Positions 31,674 through 40,608 of a DNA stretch of 64,000 nt are shown here, piece by piece. Position numbers and translations under genes: made by a program. The notes under the pieces are model-generated. The model worked only from the letters and a program-made list of their open reading frames with translations, was not told where the DNA came from and ran no database searches. Positions within the stretch are counted from its first letter, which is position 1. Each line of letters starts with the position of its first letter. The stretch is from Clostridia bacterium. GTDB taxonomy: Bacteria; Bacillota; Clostridia; Oscillospirales; CAG-272. The stretch lies in assembly GCA_017461475.1 (NCBI GenBank), contig JAFTXX010000033.1, forward strand, positions 1-64,000, given 5' to 3'.

Positions 31674-31904
31674 ATGTTTGATAAAGTAAAAGAACTTCTT
31701 GTTGAGGAACTTTCCATTAACGCTGACGACATTACTATGGAGGCCGAGCTTGAGAATGACCTCGGCATTAACTCTCTTGAACTTGCAGACCTTGTTTTCC
31801 TTTGCGAAGAAAAGTTCTCCATTGAAATCGACGATGATGAAATCAAAGACCTCGTTACCGTCGGCGATGTAGTTAACTACATGGAAAAACTCACAAACAA
31901 ATAA
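31674..31904 (+). CDS. acpP: Acyl carrier protein
   Basis: The 76-residue acidic protein is a typical ACP. Ser34 in DLGINSLELADLV is the 4'-phosphopantetheine site, with N in place of the usual D before Ser. The spacing of helices (VKELLVEEL, LADLVFLCEEKF, DVVNYMEKL) is classical. It carries acyl chains in fatty acid synthesis. No fab genes are adjacent; it is a single-gene unit with a consensus promoter, AGGAGG site and terminator. A dedicated ACP for another pathway cannot be excluded. Confidence 0.93.
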   Translation: MFDKVKELLVEELSINADDITMEAELENDLGINSLELADLVFLCEEKFSIEIDDDEIKDLVTVGDVVNYMEKLTNK

Positions 31905-31918
31905 TTTTCAATAAAGTT

Positions 31919-31944
31919 TACCCCGTGTTTCAAAACACGGGGTA
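31919..31944. terminator. Terminator shared by acpP and the yqfC-to-smr operon
   Basis: taccccgtgttt / aaacacggggta stem followed by TTTTTA on the plus strand, between convergent genes. Confidence 0.85.
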
Positions 31945-31947
31945 TTT

Positions 31948-32292
31948 TTATTTTATAAAAAATAATGTAATTCCCTCATTACAGTTTTCAAGGTCTTTGT
32001 CACTTGCAACTTCGGGAAATTTTTCGACAAGATACCTTGCCTGAGGATTGAAGATTGAAAAATCCTCACCTTTTACGATAAAGCCGACGCGTGTGTCGTT
32101 TTTTCCCCAGCGTCTTGCAGCGGTGCGAAGTTTTGCGCACCCGCGGCCTGTTGAGCCATATCCGTGAATCACCTTTACAACGCGTTCACCGATAACGGCG
32201 GCTGACGCAAACTGGTATTCGAGGATGCGAAGAGCGGCATCCACATCGGGAAGTCCCTCTTCGATATTAATTTCGTATATGCCTTTTTTCAT
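31948..32292 (-). CDS. Small Smr-domain protein
   Basis: The 114-residue protein is a single Smr-like domain. It has VKVIHGYGSTGRGCAKLR, the H-G-x-G-x-x-x-G nuclease-associated loop, preceded by the beta strand IYEINIEEGLPDVDAAL in place of the usual LDLHG. It lies 7 bp downstream of mutS2, which ends in its own Smr domain. A role in RNA or DNA cleavage, or ribosome rescue like other Smr proteins, is possible. Confidence 0.8.
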   Translation of the reverse strand: MKKGIYEINIEEGLPDVDAALRILEYQFASAAVIGERVVKVIHGYGSTGRGCAKLRTAARRWGKNDTRVGFIVKGEDFSIFNPQARYLVEKFPEVASDKDLENCNEGITLFFIK

Positions 32293-32299
32293 GTTTCAC

Positions 32300-34678
32300 C
32301 TATTTTATCTCCACGATAGTTACACCGCCGTCACCCTCGCCGAAAGTTCCGAGACGGTATGAAGCAACGCGTTTATCGCCTCTGAGATACTGCCATACCG
32401 CCGCTTTGAGCGCACCAGTTCCCTTTCCGTGGATAATACGTACCGTGTGTATACCCGCAAGCGCGGCATCATCAAGGTATTTATCGAGAACAAAACAACC
32501 GTCATCACCATACATACCGCGAATGTCAAGTTCGGGACTGAAAGTTTTAACAACGGTATTGCGGAAGGCGTTCTTTTCCTTGTTCTTTTTTGTAACCGAA
32601 TTTTGTTGTTCAATAAGTTTAAGATTTGTAACTTCGGTTCTTGTGACAAATCTGCCTGCCTGAACGCGAACCATGCCGTTTTTGTCCGGCGCACTCATTA
32701 CAGTTCCCGTCTGACCGATGCTCATTACAAGCACTGTATCGCCTTTTACAAGTTCTCGGGGCAATACATAGTCCTTATCGGTGAGGTCTTCTATCGGATC
32801 ATATTCACCGCTGTTGCGTCGAAGCTCTGCGCGGATAGACTGTTTTGCCTTTTCGAGTTCTTCCTTTTTAACTTCTTCCGCCTTCTTCTTTTTCAGATCG
32901 GAGATTTCTTTGAGAACATATTCACTCGATTCACGCGCACTTTGTATCATGCGTTTTGCCTGACTTTGAGCGCGATCTTTTTCACGCTCGGCATCTTTGC
33001 GCTTTTTCTCGATTTCAGCTTCTGCTTTTACTTTGAATGCCTCGTATTCAATTCTCATGCGCTCTGCTTCTTCCTTAGCACGTTCCATTGCAATACGGTC
33101 GGCTTCCAGTTTTTCGATTATATTTTCAAAGCGTTTACTGTCACCAGAAATATATGAATTTGCCTTTTCGACAATATGGGTGGGCAATCCGAGACGTTGT
33201 GAAATTGCAAATGCGTTGGACTTGCCGGGGGTACCGATGATAAGTTTATAAGTGGGGCGAAGCGTTTCAATATCAAATTCGCACGACGCATTTGTAACAC
33301 CTTCGGTGTCAATAGCATATGCTTTAAGTTCGGCATAGTGCGTAGTTGCCGCCGAAAGTGCGCCGTTGGCGCGAATTTCTTCGAGTATTGAAACCGCTAG
33401 CGCGGCACCTTCAATCGGGTCGGTACCTGCGCCAAGTTCATCCAGAAGCACAAGCGAACGGTTTGTAGTATGCTTTAAAATCTCCACGATATTTACCATA
33501 TGCGCGGAGAAAGTTGAAAGCGACTGTTCAATGCTCTGCTCGTCGCCGATATCCACAAGTATTTCATCGAAAACGCACATCGTGGAATTAGGGGCGGCGG
33601 GAATCTGAAGACCGGACTGATACATGAGCGCAAAAAGACCGATGGTTTTAAGAGTTACAGTCTTACCGCCCGTGTTGGGACCAGTGATAACCAAGGTATC
33701 AAAATCCTCGCCTATTCGCACATTTATCGGCACGGCTTTCTTTTGGTCGAGCAGCGGATGAATTGCACGCTTAAGATTGAATTTTTTCTCATACTCATGC
33801 GTAACTGCGTTTGCATTCATATGCTCTGCAAGGCTCGCACATGTAAACGCAAATGCAAGTTCAGTAACAAGGTAATAGTTATTTGACAGAACGTCAGAAT
33901 TTTCAGCGCACATTGCCGAAAGTTCGTATAGAATCTTTTCGATCTCGCGTTCTTCCTTGTTTTTGAGTATCTTTAACTCATTATTTGCCTCGACAACCGA
34001 AGTAGGCTCGATAAATACTGTCTGTCCCGACGCGGATGTGTCATGCACAAGACCTTTGATTTCATTTTTGTGCTCAATTTTTACAGGAACAACATAACGG
34101 TCATTACGCATCGTTACGATATTCTCCTGCAGAAGTTTACCGTAACCGCCGCTTATAAATTTTTGAAGAGATTCCTTGATGCGGTCGTTTGCAGAACGTA
34201 TTTTGCGGCGGATATCCGCAAGCTCGGGGCTTGCCTCGTCAGCAATCAATTCTTCACTGATTACTGTACGCGAAATACGCTCTTCAAGGTGACGGTTAAC
34301 GCTGATAAGTCCAAAAGTTTCATCGAGGACCGTCTCGAATGGTTTATCAGTTTTGATGTAGTCGGAAAGTCCTCTCGAAACACGCAAAAGGTCGGCGATT
34401 TCAAGGAGTTCAAGCGGCAGAAGTTGTGCCCCGCGCTTGGCTCTTCCAAGTATTTCGGTAATGTTTTTGACACCGCCGAAAGAGGGATACCCTTTTGCAT
34501 CGACAAGTCGTCTAGCGTCTGCGGTTTTCTTCTGCTTTTTTATTACTGCTTTTTCTGCGGATACAGGAGTAAGACGAAGCGCCATTTCTCTCGCGCCCTC
34601 GGTCAAAGCACGCTCGGCGAGCATTGCCGTAACCTTGTCATATTCAAGCATCGCAAGTGTTTTTTGTGTATATAACAT
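32300..34678 (-). CDS. mutS2: Endonuclease MutS2 / RqcU-type ribosome splitting ATPase
   Basis: The 792-residue protein has the MutS clamp and ABC ATPase core: Walker A VITGPNTGGKTVTLKTIG near residue 330, SLVLLDELGAGTDPIEGAAL (Walker B/D-loop), and AATTHYAELKAYA. A long Glu/Lys-rich coiled coil (about 515-620) follows, and a C-terminal Smr domain (LDIRGMYGDD, RIIHGKGTGALK). It lacks the mismatch-recognition domain of MutS1. In Bacillus it splits collided ribosomes; it also suppresses recombination. The rqcH gene, acting in the same rescue pathway, is 6 kb away. It is followed by an Smr gene and preceded by recO. Confidence 0.95.
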   Translation of the reverse strand: MLYTQKTLAMLEYDKVTAMLAERALTEGAREMALRLTPVSAEKAVIKKQKKTADARRLVDAKGYPSFGGVKNITEILGRAKRGAQLLPLELLEIADLLRVSRGLSDYIKTDKPFETVLDETFGLISVNRHLEERISRTVISEELIADEASPELADIRRKIRSANDRIKESLQKFISGGYGKLLQENIVTMRNDRYVVPVKIEHKNEIKGLVHDTSASGQTVFIEPTSVVEANNELKILKNKEEREIEKILYELSAMCAENSDVLSNNYYLVTELAFAFTCASLAEHMNANAVTHEYEKKFNLKRAIHPLLDQKKAVPINVRIGEDFDTLVITGPNTGGKTVTLKTIGLFALMYQSGLQIPAAPNSTMCVFDEILVDIGDEQSIEQSLSTFSAHMVNIVEILKHTTNRSLVLLDELGAGTDPIEGAALAVSILEEIRANGALSAATTHYAELKAYAIDTEGVTNASCEFDIETLRPTYKLIIGTPGKSNAFAISQRLGLPTHIVEKANSYISGDSKRFENIIEKLEADRIAMERAKEEAERMRIEYEAFKVKAEAEIEKKRKDAEREKDRAQSQAKRMIQSARESSEYVLKEISDLKKKKAEEVKKEELEKAKQSIRAELRRNSGEYDPIEDLTDKDYVLPRELVKGDTVLVMSIGQTGTVMSAPDKNGMVRVQAGRFVTRTEVTNLKLIEQQNSVTKKNKEKNAFRNTVVKTFSPELDIRGMYGDDGCFVLDKYLDDAALAGIHTVRIIHGKGTGALKAAVWQYLRGDKRVASYRLGTFGEGDGGVTIVEIK

Positions 34679-34691
34679 GTTTCCTCTGAAT

Positions 34692-35498
34692 TTACAATGC
34701 CGAAACCTCGTTGTAAAAATCTAGTGTTTTCGGCTTTTTTTCAAGTCTGTATGTAAGATGTTCCTCACAAAGCTTTGCAAGGGAGTTAAGTTCATTTTCA
34801 TCCATGGTAAATCCATAGATTTTGTCCGCGGGACATCCGATGATATAAAGAATAGCCAGCCTTACGTCCTCTTCGATTCTGAAAATCTGCGAAGCGAAAC
34901 GTATTTCTTCCTCAGCGTTTACACTCGTTCGTGAGTTCATATATTCCTTCAGTGACCTCTCGCGACATGACGAACAGACAATTTCGCCATCATGCAGTGC
35001 AAAGAAAAACTCGCGTGCTTTACCTCTATGGCACACCGAACAAGTTTCTACATTCGGTGCAAAGCCAAGAAGCATCGAAGCGCGCATTTCAAAAACAGCC
35101 TTAACTGTTTTTGGTGGGCGAAGGTCTGTTGCCGTGGCGTAAAGAGAGTTAAGTCCGAGCCGTAAAAGCTCAAGTTCCTGCATATTCTCATAGACGGTAA
35201 TATCCAAAACTTCACAGATATATGAGGCAAGCGCTAGTTTTACAACATCTTCTCGGATAGCGTAAAAATTCTCAATGAGCATTGCTTCTTTTATCCAAAA
35301 GAAGCCGTCTTTTTCGTATAAAACAAATTCGGAATATGCAAACGGTTCAATGCACGGAAGTATCTTGCTTTTTGACGAGCGGCTTCCTTTTGCGCATACG
35401 GTAATTTTGCCGCGCTCAACGGTAAAAAGAACGATAAGCCTGTCGCTGTCCGTTCTCTGTATGGTTTTTAAAACCAATCCCTTTATACCGATGAGCAT
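34692..35498 (-). CDS. recO: DNA repair protein RecO
   Basis: The 268-residue protein has an N-terminal OB fold (KGLVLKTIQRTDSDRLIVLFTVERGKI region). A helical domain follows with a zinc site: CSVCHRGKA and CSSCRER about 20 residues apart. RecO loads RecA on SSB-coated DNA together with RecR. It lies 12 bp after the era stop, an order (era-recO) common in Firmicutes, and 13 bp before mutS2. Confidence 0.93.
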   Translation of the reverse strand: MLIGIKGLVLKTIQRTDSDRLIVLFTVERGKITVCAKGSRSSKSKILPCIEPFAYSEFVLYEKDGFFWIKEAMLIENFYAIREDVVKLALASYICEVLDITVYENMQELELLRLGLNSLYATATDLRPPKTVKAVFEMRASMLLGFAPNVETCSVCHRGKAREFFFALHDGEIVCSSCRERSLKEYMNSRTSVNAEEEIRFASQIFRIEEDVRLAILYIIGCPADKIYGFTMDENELNSLAKLCEEHLTYRLEKKPKTLDFYNEVSAL

Positions 35499-35510
35499 AA
35501 ATCCGTCTCC

Positions 35511-36395
35511 TTATTCGTCGCGGTAACCGAAATTTCCGACATTTGAGGCGCTTTCACGCCAATTCTCTTTAACTTTTACCCAAAGATTGAGATACACTTT
35601 TGTGCCGAAAAATGCCTCAAGGTCTTGTCTTGCATATGTACCGACAAGCTTGAGCGCGGCACCGTTTTTGCCTACTATTATTCCCTTATGAGACGCACGT
35701 TCACAGAATATTTCAGCGCGAATTCTGAGAATTTTCCCCTCGTCCTTGAACTCCTCAATAACGACAGCCGTTCCGTGAGGAATTTCTTTATTGAGTGTGC
35801 GAAGCAATTTTTCACGTATGACTTCCGCAACTATTTGGCGTTCGGGCTGGTCAGTAATAGCGTCCTCAGGGAAAAACCACACGCTTTCATAAAGGAACTT
35901 GTCCACTTCCTCAAAAAGCCCGTCTATTCCCTTGCCGTTCTTGGCACAAAGCGGTACAACCGCATCAAAATTATAATCAGCGGAATATGCGGCAATAGTC
36001 TCTGCAATAGCCGCGGGGGTATGCTCGTCAACTTTGTTTACAACAAGTATGCAAGGACTCTTAGTCGCCTTGATTTTTTCGAGTATTCCCTTTTCAATGT
36101 CGCCGACGCTCGGAACCGGTTCAACAACAAGTACGGTGACATCGGATTCACCGATACTTCCGTTTGCGGTCTTTACCATGAAATCGCCGAGAGCCGTGCG
36201 AGGCTTGTGCATACCAGGCGTATCAAGAAATACATACTGATTTTCACCTTTGGTGAGTATGCCTGTGATTCTGTTTCGAGTGGTCTGCGGCTTATTTGAT
36301 ACAATGGCAATTTTCTCTCCGCAAATGGTATTGAGCAATGTGGACTTGCCTACATTAGGTCTTCCTACGATTGCGATAAACGCTGTTTTTGTCAT
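35511..36395 (-). CDS. era: GTPase Era
   Basis: The 294-residue protein has all G motifs: GRPNVGKST (G1, 11-19), TTRNRITGI (switch I), DTPGMHKP (G3), VNKVDEH (G4), and a C-terminal KH domain (about 200-290, VGKNGAALKLVGTYAR). Era binds the 3' end of 16S rRNA and helps assemble the 30S subunit. It lies 13 bp after ybeY, which processes the same rRNA end, in the classical phoH-ybeY-era order. Confidence 0.96.
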   Translation of the reverse strand: MTKTAFIAIVGRPNVGKSTLLNTICGEKIAIVSNKPQTTRNRITGILTKGENQYVFLDTPGMHKPRTALGDFMVKTANGSIGESDVTVLVVEPVPSVGDIEKGILEKIKATKSPCILVVNKVDEHTPAAIAETIAAYSADYNFDAVVPLCAKNGKGIDGLFEEVDKFLYESVWFFPEDAITDQPERQIVAEVIREKLLRTLNKEIPHGTAVVIEEFKDEGKILRIRAEIFCERASHKGIIVGKNGAALKLVGTYARQDLEAFFGTKVYLNLWVKVKENWRESASNVGNFGYRDE

Positions 36396-36408
36396 TTTAA
36401 AATCCTCT

Positions 36409-36888
36409 TCACTTTATTTCCAGTCCCAGCGCGCTCATTACAGCACGCTGTTTTTCACGCATAAGTGTGTCCTCTTCCTCGGAACGTTCATGGTCATATC
36501 CGAGCAAATGCAAGACCGAGTGGACGCAAAGAAAGGCAACTTCTCGTTCAAAAGAATGTCCAAATTCCTCCGCTTGTTCTTTTGCACGTTCGAGTGATAT
36601 CACAATATCACCGAGTTCGGCCGCAGTTCCGTCGAGTGCGTAAATTTCTTCGGTTTCGGTATCAAACATTGGGAAAGAAAGCACATCGGTAACGGCGTCT
36701 TTGTTACGGTAATCGCGGTTATATTCACGTATTCCTTCGTTATCGGTATACGTCAACGAAATTGCACAGTCAAATTCTATTTCTTCCATGCGAATCGCCT
36801 CGGCTATTGCACGATGCGTGAGTTCTTCCAGTTTTTTAGTACACTGTATTTTATCTTGTGCGTTTTCGGTAATTATTTTAAGATTCAT
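36409..36888 (-). CDS. ybeY: Endoribonuclease YbeY (16S rRNA maturation)
   Basis: The 159-residue protein has the zinc signature H-x-x-x-H-x-x-x-x-x-H in CVHSVLHLLGYDHE near residue 118 and the conserved NRDYRNKDAVTDVLSFP. The start at 36888 has GAGGGG upstream and overlaps the phoH end by 11 bp. The Lys/Arg-rich frame before it is the phoH 3' end. The small enzyme matures the 16S rRNA 3' end and helps ribosome quality control. Confidence 0.95.
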   Translation of the reverse strand: MNLKIITENAQDKIQCTKKLEELTHRAIAEAIRMEEIEFDCAISLTYTDNEGIREYNRDYRNKDAVTDVLSFPMFDTETEEIYALDGTAAELGDIVISLERAKEQAEEFGHSFEREVAFLCVHSVLHLLGYDHERSEEEDTLMREKQRAVMSALGLEIK

Positions 36889-37906
36889 TTTTGCCCCTCG
36901 CTTTAAACGTCTTTTGCGGCGAACTCTTACGCGCCTCTTTTTCATACTTTTCGTAAGCAAGTATGATTTCCTGAACAAGTTTGTGGCGAACAACATCACG
37001 CTCGGTGAAATGATGAATTCCTATACCTTTTATGCCGTCAAGAATTTTTACGGCAGCGGCAAGTCCACTCTTTTTACCGCCGGGAAGGTCAGTCTGCGTA
37101 AGGTCGCCTGTGACGACTGCTTTGGAATTGAATCCGAGACGGGTCAAAAACATTTTCATCTGCTCGGGCGTTGTATTTTGTGCTTCGTCAAGAATGATAA
37201 ATGAGTCGTCAAGAGTTCTTCCTCGCATATATGCAAGCGGCGCGATTTCTATAGTGTTCTTTTCAAGGTGACGGGCATAGTTTTCAGCGCCCAGCATCTC
37301 ATAAAGTGCGTCGTAAAGAGGTCGCAGATAAGGGTCAATTTTGCTTTGCAAGTCACCCGGCAAAAATCCGAGGCTTTCGCCCGCTTCAACCGCGGGACGA
37401 GTAAGCACGATTCGGTTGACCTCTTTTGCGCGCAAAGCCTTTACGGCCATTGCGACAGCAAGAAAAGTTTTACCCGTACCCGCCGGACCTACACCCAGCA
37501 CTACCGTATTCTTTTTTATAGTGTTTATATACTTTTTCTGACCTACGGTTTTTGCCTTAATCGGTCTGCCGCTGTTAGTAATGCAGATGCAGCTGTCGTC
37601 AAAGTCGGCGAGCTCGTCTTCGCTTCCGTCATTTACCATGCCGATTATATAATCAACGGTCTGTTCACTGAGTTGGTCTCCGCCGGCACTCATGTTTTTC
37701 ATAAATTCCACTGCTTTGTATGCTTTTTCAACATTTTCCTCGTTTGCGCCTTCTATTATGACGGCATCGCCTTCGGTATGCTGAAGCGCATTATTGTAAA
37801 TTCTTACCTCAAAGGTTTGTTCTACCTTTTGAAGATTGGCATCAAACGTACCGAAGATTGCCGCCGTCATGGCGGATGAGTCTGTATAAATTACTTTACG
37901 AGGCAT
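36878..37906 (-). CDS. phoH: PhoH-like ATPase
   Basis: The 342-residue protein has the PhoH core: Walker A GVGPAGTGKTFLAVAMAV, LTRPAVEAGESLGFLPGD split over two loops, DDSFIILDEAQNTTPEQMKMFLTR as Walker B, and TGDLTQTDLP. An N-terminal ~110-residue segment resembles a KH-like RNA-binding region. The function is thought to be an RNA-linked ATPase/helicase. The gene overlaps ybeY by 11 bp and follows yqfD by 18 bp. Confidence 0.92.
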   Translation of the reverse strand: MPRKVIYTDSSAMTAAIFGTFDANLQKVEQTFEVRIYNNALQHTEGDAVIIEGANEENVEKAYKAVEFMKNMSAGGDQLSEQTVDYIIGMVNDGSEDELADFDDSCICITNSGRPIKAKTVGQKKYINTIKKNTVVLGVGPAGTGKTFLAVAMAVKALRAKEVNRIVLTRPAVEAGESLGFLPGDLQSKIDPYLRPLYDALYEMLGAENYARHLEKNTIEIAPLAYMRGRTLDDSFIILDEAQNTTPEQMKMFLTRLGFNSKAVVTGDLTQTDLPGGKKSGLAAAVKILDGIKGIGIHHFTERDVVRHKLVQEIILAYEKYEKEARKSSPQKTFKARGKNES

Positions 37907-37924
37907 TATTTTCCCTTTCAGCGT

Positions 37925-39097
37925 TCAGTTAATTTTAAATTCAGATGTTTGTGCGATATCATCAACCGCTTCAACCACGCATTTATATATTAAAACGGAA
38001 TTTTCAACCGTGTAGCTTTCTTCCAAAGACAGCATATCCGCATAGTTGGTTTCCGTATCAAGTCTCTCATAAAAAATGTGTCTTGCACGTGCTAACGCCT
38101 CTTCTTCGGTAAGAATAACAGGCTCCTCGGTATATATCAAAGCGCTCGTGGTCAGCACGGAAACAGGCAGTTTTTCCATTCCGAAAAGTTGTATTTTTTC
38201 TTCTCTGCCTATTGTATCATAATTTGAAGATAAAATGGAATAGTTTTTATAAAAAATAATACTTTTTCCAAACATTTTGAATGTACGCTCCATTACCGTT
38301 TCATCTATATACACGTTTTTTGTGTTTTCGAGCGGTACTTCTACAACAAATTCATCACAAACGGCGGCGTATACTATGGCATCCGAATATACATATCTGG
38401 TACCCATTTTCCCTGTGTCATATACTCCGCTGACAAGTATATCACCCTTTTTCACCACCTCGCCTTTTTTGATTAGGCATCTTCCGTTTATTACATCTGC
38501 TTCAATTATCTGCCCGTCTTTTGCGGCAACTATATTTGCGGCGTCAGCGTTAACCTCTGATGCGTATGTGCAGTCACGTTCTACTATTTCCACATTAGCA
38601 CTGCTACCGATAAAATTAACGGTTATCCATGATATGTCATCTGTTTTGCTTAGGATATTTATATACAAATCGCGTCTGTCAACAGTCGGTGAAAATGCAC
38701 CTATGTACACGCCTTCTTTTTCAAGCAAGCCGCAAACATAATCATAACTCAGTGTGTTTGTTCCTGATATATTTATTTCCCATATAAACATGGGTGAAAC
38801 GTACATTGCTGCAAAGAACAGAAGCAGCCCCAATATTATTCCGACACGGTGTCTGTACTTTTTTGCGAGAGCCGAAAGACCTTTTCTGCAAACTAATGTG
38901 TATCCTATACTTTCAAGCGACGAAAACATTTTCTTCTCGTCACGGGTATATATTTTTACTTCAGCACAACAGTCTTTTATCCGTACTCTTAGTATGTGAA
39001 TGTTACATCTGTTTGCCGTGTTAAAAATGTCTTTCAGATTTTCGGTATTGATTCGAAACACCGTATATCCAAGAAACAGATACAAGAGGCTCTTCAT
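37925..39097 (-). CDS. yqfD: Sporulation protein YqfD
   Basis: The 390-residue protein has a single membrane helix at about residues 88-107 (VGIILGLLLFFAAMYV) with a large extracytoplasmic part. The sequence WEINISGTNTLSY and GEVVKKGDILVSG are typical of the YqfD family, in which the outer portion includes a barrel-sandwich-like segment. In Bacillus, yqfC and yqfD lie in this order before phoH; they are made in the mother cell during sporulation. The start overlaps the yqfC end by 4 bp. Confidence 0.92.
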   Translation of the reverse strand: MKSLLYLFLGYTVFRINTENLKDIFNTANRCNIHILRVRIKDCCAEVKIYTRDEKKMFSSLESIGYTLVCRKGLSALAKKYRHRVGIILGLLLFFAAMYVSPMFIWEINISGTNTLSYDYVCGLLEKEGVYIGAFSPTVDRRDLYINILSKTDDISWITVNFIGSSANVEIVERDCTYASEVNADAANIVAAKDGQIIEADVINGRCLIKKGEVVKKGDILVSGVYDTGKMGTRYVYSDAIVYAAVCDEFVVEVPLENTKNVYIDETVMERTFKMFGKSIIFYKNYSILSSNYDTIGREEKIQLFGMEKLPVSVLTTSALIYTEEPVILTEEEALARARHIFYERLDTETNYADMLSLEESYTVENSVLIYKCVVEAVDDIAQTSEFKIN

Positions 39098-39390
39098 GTG
39101 TTTTCAAACCTCACGCAGTGTATTTCGCCGCTTATTTCTATTGTTCCCTCAAAGAAGTAAATACATTTTAAATGTTCTCCGCAAAAGACGGTTATACCGT
39201 CTTTTGTGAGCACAGTTATCTCTTCGCTTTTATATTTGAGTATTTTTTTACATCCGCAAAGTATTGCACAGTTTCCTATTATCTGCAACCTGCATGAAGT
39301 TCCGAAAGAATCCTCGGGTAATTCAAGGGTTTTGGAAAGTTTGTGACGTACATATTTGAAGCTCGGCAAATCATCGTCCCCTTTATTCAT
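39094..39390 (-). CDS. yqfC: Sporulation protein YqfC
   Basis: The 98-residue protein matches YqfC: LSKTLELPEDSFGTSCRLQIIGN early, and FFEGTIEISGEIHCVRF at the C-terminus. I place the start at the ATG at 39390; an in-frame TTG at 39429 is less likely. It begins the operon yqfC-yqfD-phoH-ybeY-era-recO-mutS2-smr. Only 42 bp separate it from the divergent ylbJ-like gene, so their promoters must overlap or be compact. Confidence 0.88.
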   Translation of the reverse strand: MNKGDDDLPSFKYVRHKLSKTLELPEDSFGTSCRLQIIGNCAILCGCKKILKYKSEEITVLTKDGITVFCGEHLKCIYFFEGTIEISGEIHCVRFENT

Positions 39391-39432
39391 AATCGTTCTT
39401 ACTCTAAAATATACTCTCGAATAGGACAAAGT

Positions 39433-40317
39433 ATGAGCGAGGTGAACGCATTGCCGTGCAGAATAAAAATTAAACCTTTTGTTATGCCGATTGTTTTGAT
39501 GGTTATTTGTATTTTAAATATAGAAAGCGTAATAAGCGGAGTTAAACACGCACTTAATGTCTGTGCTGTTTCTATAATTCCATCGCTGTTTGTTTTCATG
39601 GTGCTTTCTGATATAACGGTAACTCTGCTTACGGAAGATGATACAGTCGCACTGCCGCCTAAAATTACGGCATTTGTAATAGGCTCTCTTTGTGGGTTTC
39701 CGATAGGTGCCTCGATATGCGAAAAGCTTTACATTCACAATGAGATTGGCAAAGACGACGCGGCTAAGATAATACCCTTTTGCAACAACGCAAGTCCTGC
39801 TTTCGTGATAGGAGCAATCGGTGTATCGATGCTGAACAACAAGCAACTAGGACTACTGTTATACTTTTCTCAAATTCTCGCCTCGCTTTTGCCACTGCTG
39901 TTTATAAAAGTTAAAGCGTGGGATGGTAAAAAAGCAAAAAGTAATCATTCAATAAGCGAAATTTTCTTTTCTTCAATCGAAAAATCCATACTAAGCATTT
40001 TAAAAGTATGTGCCGTTATATGTATTTTTTCGGTAGTTATCGCGCTGCTTAAATCAGTCTCGCTGGAGTATCTGTCAGTTTTTTTGGAAATCAGCAACGG
40101 TACTGCATTTTGCGCTTCACTTGCTAACAAAACGCCGACACTTGCAATTGCACTATGCGGATTTTGTTGTGGATTTTCGGGAATTTGCGTACATTTGCAA
40201 ATATTTTCATCATTAAAGTCAGTAAAGGTCAAATACTATAAACTCTTATTCTGTAAGGTTTTGCAAGGTTTTTTGTCTTCTATTTTTACACTGATAGGAT
40301 ACTATTTGTTTTTTTAG
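39433..40317 (+). CDS. YlbJ-like sporulation integral membrane protein
   Basis: The 294-residue protein has about 7-8 membrane helices. The YlbJ/Gate-type motif occurs around SIIPSLFVFMVLS, then GFPIGASICEKL and FCNNASPAFVIGAIG, and a second copy of the motif lies near the end. YlbJ is needed for spore cortex formation in Bacillus and is part of the spore-specific set in Clostridia. The start at 39433 has AGGAC upstream. Position next to yqfC/yqfD supports the sporulation assignment. Confidence 0.82.
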   Translation: MSEVNALPCRIKIKPFVMPIVLMVICILNIESVISGVKHALNVCAVSIIPSLFVFMVLSDITVTLLTEDDTVALPPKITAFVIGSLCGFPIGASICEKLYIHNEIGKDDAAKIIPFCNNASPAFVIGAIGVSMLNNKQLGLLLYFSQILASLLPLLFIKVKAWDGKKAKSNHSISEIFFSSIEKSILSILKVCAVICIFSVVIALLKSVSLEYLSVFLEISNGTAFCASLANKTPTLAIALCGFCCGFSGICVHLQIFSSLKSVKVKYYKLLFCKVLQGFLSSIFTLIGYYLFF

Positions 40318-40376
40318 GCTTGCTTTTTTATATCACATATGTTACTATGATTTATGTCGAAAACGGAGGATTTATC

Positions 40377-40574
40377 ATGAAAAAGAAATTGTGCGAGCGA
40401 TATGATATTTCAAAAAAGTGCGCTTTTTGCGAGAATGCCTCCAAAACATTGGATGAAACAAAAATGCTTTGTAAAAAGAAAGGCGTCGTCAGCTCGGAAT
40501 ACATATGCCTCGCGTTTAAATATGACCTTATGAAGCGAGTTCCCAAAAGAATACCTCAGTTACCCAAAGAATAA
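40377..40574 (+). CDS. Small Cys-rich protein, 65 aa
   Basis: The start at 40377 follows CGGAGGA. The 65-residue basic protein has five Cys, C5, C14, C17, C31 and C43, of which C14-x-x-C17 (KCAFCEN) with C31 and C43 could bind a metal. I know similar short proteins beside ylbJ-like genes in Clostridia, without a known function. It is followed by a terminator. Confidence 0.75.
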   Translation: MKKKLCERYDISKKCAFCENASKTLDETKMLCKKKGVVSSEYICLAFKYDLMKRVPKRIPQLPKE

Positions 40575-40577
40575 ATT

Positions 40578-40603
40578 AAAGCACCGATCTCACTCGGTGC
40601 TTT
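40578..40603. terminator. Bidirectional terminator between the Cys-rich gene and rqcH
   Basis: aaagcaccga / tcggtgcttt with a short loop, followed by T-rich sequence, between convergent genes. Confidence 0.85.
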
Positions 40604-40608
40604 TGCTT